Below, one piece after another: positions 61,601 through 64,000 of a stretch of 64,000 bases of DNA. Position 1 is the first letter of the stretch. The number at the start of each line of letters is the position of its first letter. Both the position numbers and the translations under genes were made by a program. The DNA is from Branchiostoma floridae (Eukaryota; Chordata; Leptocardii; Amphioxiformes; Branchiostomatidae): assembly GCF_000003815.2 (NCBI RefSeq), contig NC_049979.1, positions 11,013,381 to 11,077,380 of the forward strand. The letters run 5' to 3'. Below the pieces are notes generated by a model, which made no database searches, was not told the DNA's origin, and saw only the letters and a program-made list of their open reading frames with translations.

Positions 61601-64000
61601 TAACCCCAGCCAGCGAGAGATTATCTGAACACAGGCTAGTGTCCATCATTAGAACAGTTTTCCTCGTTCAGTTCAGTTCATTCTCGAAGAGGTGACACCA
61701 GCGTCTCCACGTGTTAACAGCAAACTATAGGGGAAGTAATTCTGTTATGCAAAGAAATGAAGTTATGGATATATATATATAGAGAGAGAGAAAAAATACT
61801 GTTTTATCTTGGTTATGTCCAGTCTTAAGCATACACTCACAACTCTAACTAATGACTTTGTCCCAACTGTAACTCGACCTAAAGGAGTAAATATTATGAA
61901 GCCCACGTCCATTTAATTGGTGAGTCATTACCCGATCCCCCAATGCCAAGGCCGTCCTATGTAAACTGAAAGACTTGTTAATTACGCCTTCGTGATAAGC
62001 CAAGGCTGGGAAAGTGTTTGATCACCTTGTAATGATAAGCCATGGCTGGTTCCCAGCAGACTGAGAGTAGAAAGCATCATTATGTCATTATGATAAGCCG
62101 TGATTTCCAGACCAAGGAGTAGGTATATGTGACATACAGCAGTAGCACCATTGGTTCTCATTTACCTGAAGTTAAAGTCCATGGATCAGCAACCAAGCTT
62201 TTGAACCTTCCTCTTACGCTTGGAAAGAACATACAGTCGGTTGAATTGGGAATATAATTTATTTCGGCTGTAGCCTAAATCAGTAATCAGTGTTTAATAT
62301 GAGGGTCTGAAATGGCAGTCTAATGACCTCAATACGACGGTAATTGCCCCAGGTGCGGCCAGGGACTGTAGGTTTTGAACCACCACACCGCACCATCGCA
62401 CGTGTGGTGGTTCTTTTAAGGTGCCTGGGGTACGGCTCTCCCCAGACACGGGACCTCCATTTAATGGGAAACATTACGCAACAGTTCCTAAAGCAACTGG
62501 TAGCACCCTTGAGTGATTCAGAGCTTAAAACAGGTTCTTTATATCGGCAAGGGTAAACGACCACACCTCTCCCACACCCTGCAGGTCTACTCTCCAAGCA
62601 GAGGTTCGGCTCCGGCTGTGTTTTTTCAAGCGTTTTGGGCGTTTTTATCGGGCTTTTTATTTTGTACAGTTTTTTTGATGTCTCGCGGCAGCGAGTGCTT
62701 CAGGTCCTGGTGCCTAGGAAACATTTCCACTTTTACATCTCAGGGTTTTCCGGAAGAAGACCAGTGTGCAAACCTTTTATTTCCCTTTCTCCTTTGCTGG
62801 GGGAAGCACACCTGTTTACTCATAGGCGAGGTGTATTCCGAGAAAGGACTATTTAAAACGATACTCATAGCCACACGCATGGCCGTGTCCTGTTACGTGT
62901 ACAATACTAGCTATAGTGACTTCGCTTTTTAAGTAAATGTTTGTATAGAAAAAACACAGGAAAAGAAAAAAAATTATCGACTGATAGTACCTAAACATTA
63001 GGCTGGACTTAAAGCCCCTGTTACAGAGTCAATGGTATTCGGCCATAGTTGTTGATTGCTCGAATGTCTCCCAGAAGCGACAGAGGGTTGAAAAACGTGG
63101 CCTCGATTTCTTTCGTTTGCCTTCTTCCACTTCCACTTTCAGTGGAGATAGGCAGACGAACAAAATCACTGCCACTAATAAGAGAATATAGCGGCCGTAG
63201 TACTACCAAGGAGCCCTTTTTTACCTTCTTGGTACTACCTCAAATGTCATTAATTAAAACTTGCAGGCTCGGCCGATAGATTTCTGCTCATTGTAACAGT
63301 GTCTTAACCTTTGTCCTTTGGGCAAACTTTCACCATACAATCTCCCTATGCTGGGTGTTTTAGACCCCTTGGAAAGGAGAGGTACTACACTCCAGCACGT
63401 GACTGGAGACATTTGTCAAATGTAGGCCACCAGACGTGACGGACAGGCGATACTCTCAGCAATATGCGTCACGTGTTTACACAAAGGGTATCGACATTAC
63501 ACTACAAACAGCTCAACATTTCTCAAACGTTTTCAACCGTCTGTCTCTCCTTTCACCACCCGTCTTGAGAACGTAACGAGGCGAAAACAAATTTTACAAC
63601 AACCCCTCCTGGTAGAACCATCCTTCTTCTTGTATTACATAAATATCCACACAGTACGTGCAGATTGTAACGTTGACAAGGATTTGAAAAGTTAGAAGTG
63701 ACGCATGTAACATTATGACGCCCTGCCCTTGCTCCTGTGTTCAAGTTGACCTCAAACTCGTGGGCAACTGTTATTGTTGCGGATGGCAGGTCGCGTCGGC
63801 TGCTACCAGCAGAAACCTGGACACTGCGAAAACACCTTTGTGAGCGATACATTATTTTGACAGGATATTTGCCCGTCCTTTGTCGAGCCGTGGAGATCAA
63901 TAGGTGTGAGTAAAAGGCACCGCCTAAGCCCCTCCCATCTCGGCCAGAGACAAAGGTGTTTACGACGGAAAGTGTTACCGATACGGTAATTTTACCTGTC
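58694..64000. other. 3' UTR of PPP2R5 copy 2 and downstream intergenic DNA
   Basis: Candidate poly(A) signals AATAAA occur near 60115 and 61375. The area 61990-62110 has three TGATAAGCC boxes. The area 62340-62560 contains a hairpin (AACCACCACAC..GTGTGGTGGTT) and looks like a dispersed repeat. No coding gene recognised up to the right edge. Confidence 0.6.
62374..62414. repeat. Hairpin AACCACCACAC / GTGTGGTGGTT
   Basis: A short perfect stem around CGCACCATCGCAC within a GC-richer stretch; probably part of a dispersed element. Confidence 0.6.

Noticed and set aside
62280..62597. A 105-residue minus-strand frame
   Set aside because: It spans a hairpin and repeat-like sequence, and no protein family is recognised.

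Overview
The window reads as one stretch of an invertebrate chordate genome, most likely a lancelet (Branchiostoma-type). The evidence is AT-rich DNA, short vertebrate-like exons with GT..AG introns at vertebrate-like positions, proteins that align closely with human families, and a high density of short inverted-repeat elements, SINE-like pieces and microsatellites. Two assembly gaps are present (28440-28994 and 35559-35866). No bacterial-type genes, CRISPR arrays or rRNA genes are visible. The species assignment is inference.

Left part, minus strand, 466-16608: NEMF (ribosome-associated quality control factor, Rqc2 family). I can place 27 exons in order, coding about 901 residues. The last ~170 residues (NFACT-C) lie beyond the left edge. 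One exon (8340-8253) lacks a single base compared with the reading frame of the family. One intron holds a small chimeric pseudo-exon made from pieces of NEMF exons 5 and 9, which would add a stop codon if it were spliced in.

17219-17857, plus strand: a single-exon homologue of MKRN2OS, head-to-head with NEMF across a ~610 bp shared promoter region. It carries a His and a Cys motif that look like those of permuted NlpC/P60 (LRAT-like) enzymes. 19850-21541, minus strand: a three-exon p24/TMED cargo receptor of 220 residues, convergent with the MKRN2OS gene.

Right part, plus strand, 25252-58693: a tandem duplication of the B56 (PPP2R5, epsilon-like) regulatory subunit of PP2A. Exon 1 (25252-25402) exists once in the visible sequence. 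The body, exons 2 to 12, exists twice with identical intron phases: copy 1 at 31165-43352 and copy 2 at 47357-58693. Copy 2 has no visible first exon or start codon of its own, so the layout suggests one promoter and first exon feeding two alternative complete bodies. Exons 8, 10, 11 and the 5' part of 7 are almost identical between copies while exons 2-4 differ strongly, a mosaic expected from gene conversion.

The rest is introns and intergenic DNA with many non-autonomous elements. The best bounded are a 421 bp hAT-type MITE with an 8 bp target duplication (1219-1639), a 1341 bp CG-rich element with perfect 17 bp ends (11024-12364), a GCGCGTG-rich element (31752-32389), foldback elements, tRNA-derived SINE-like copies and an ~800 bp tandem duplication between the two B56 bodies.
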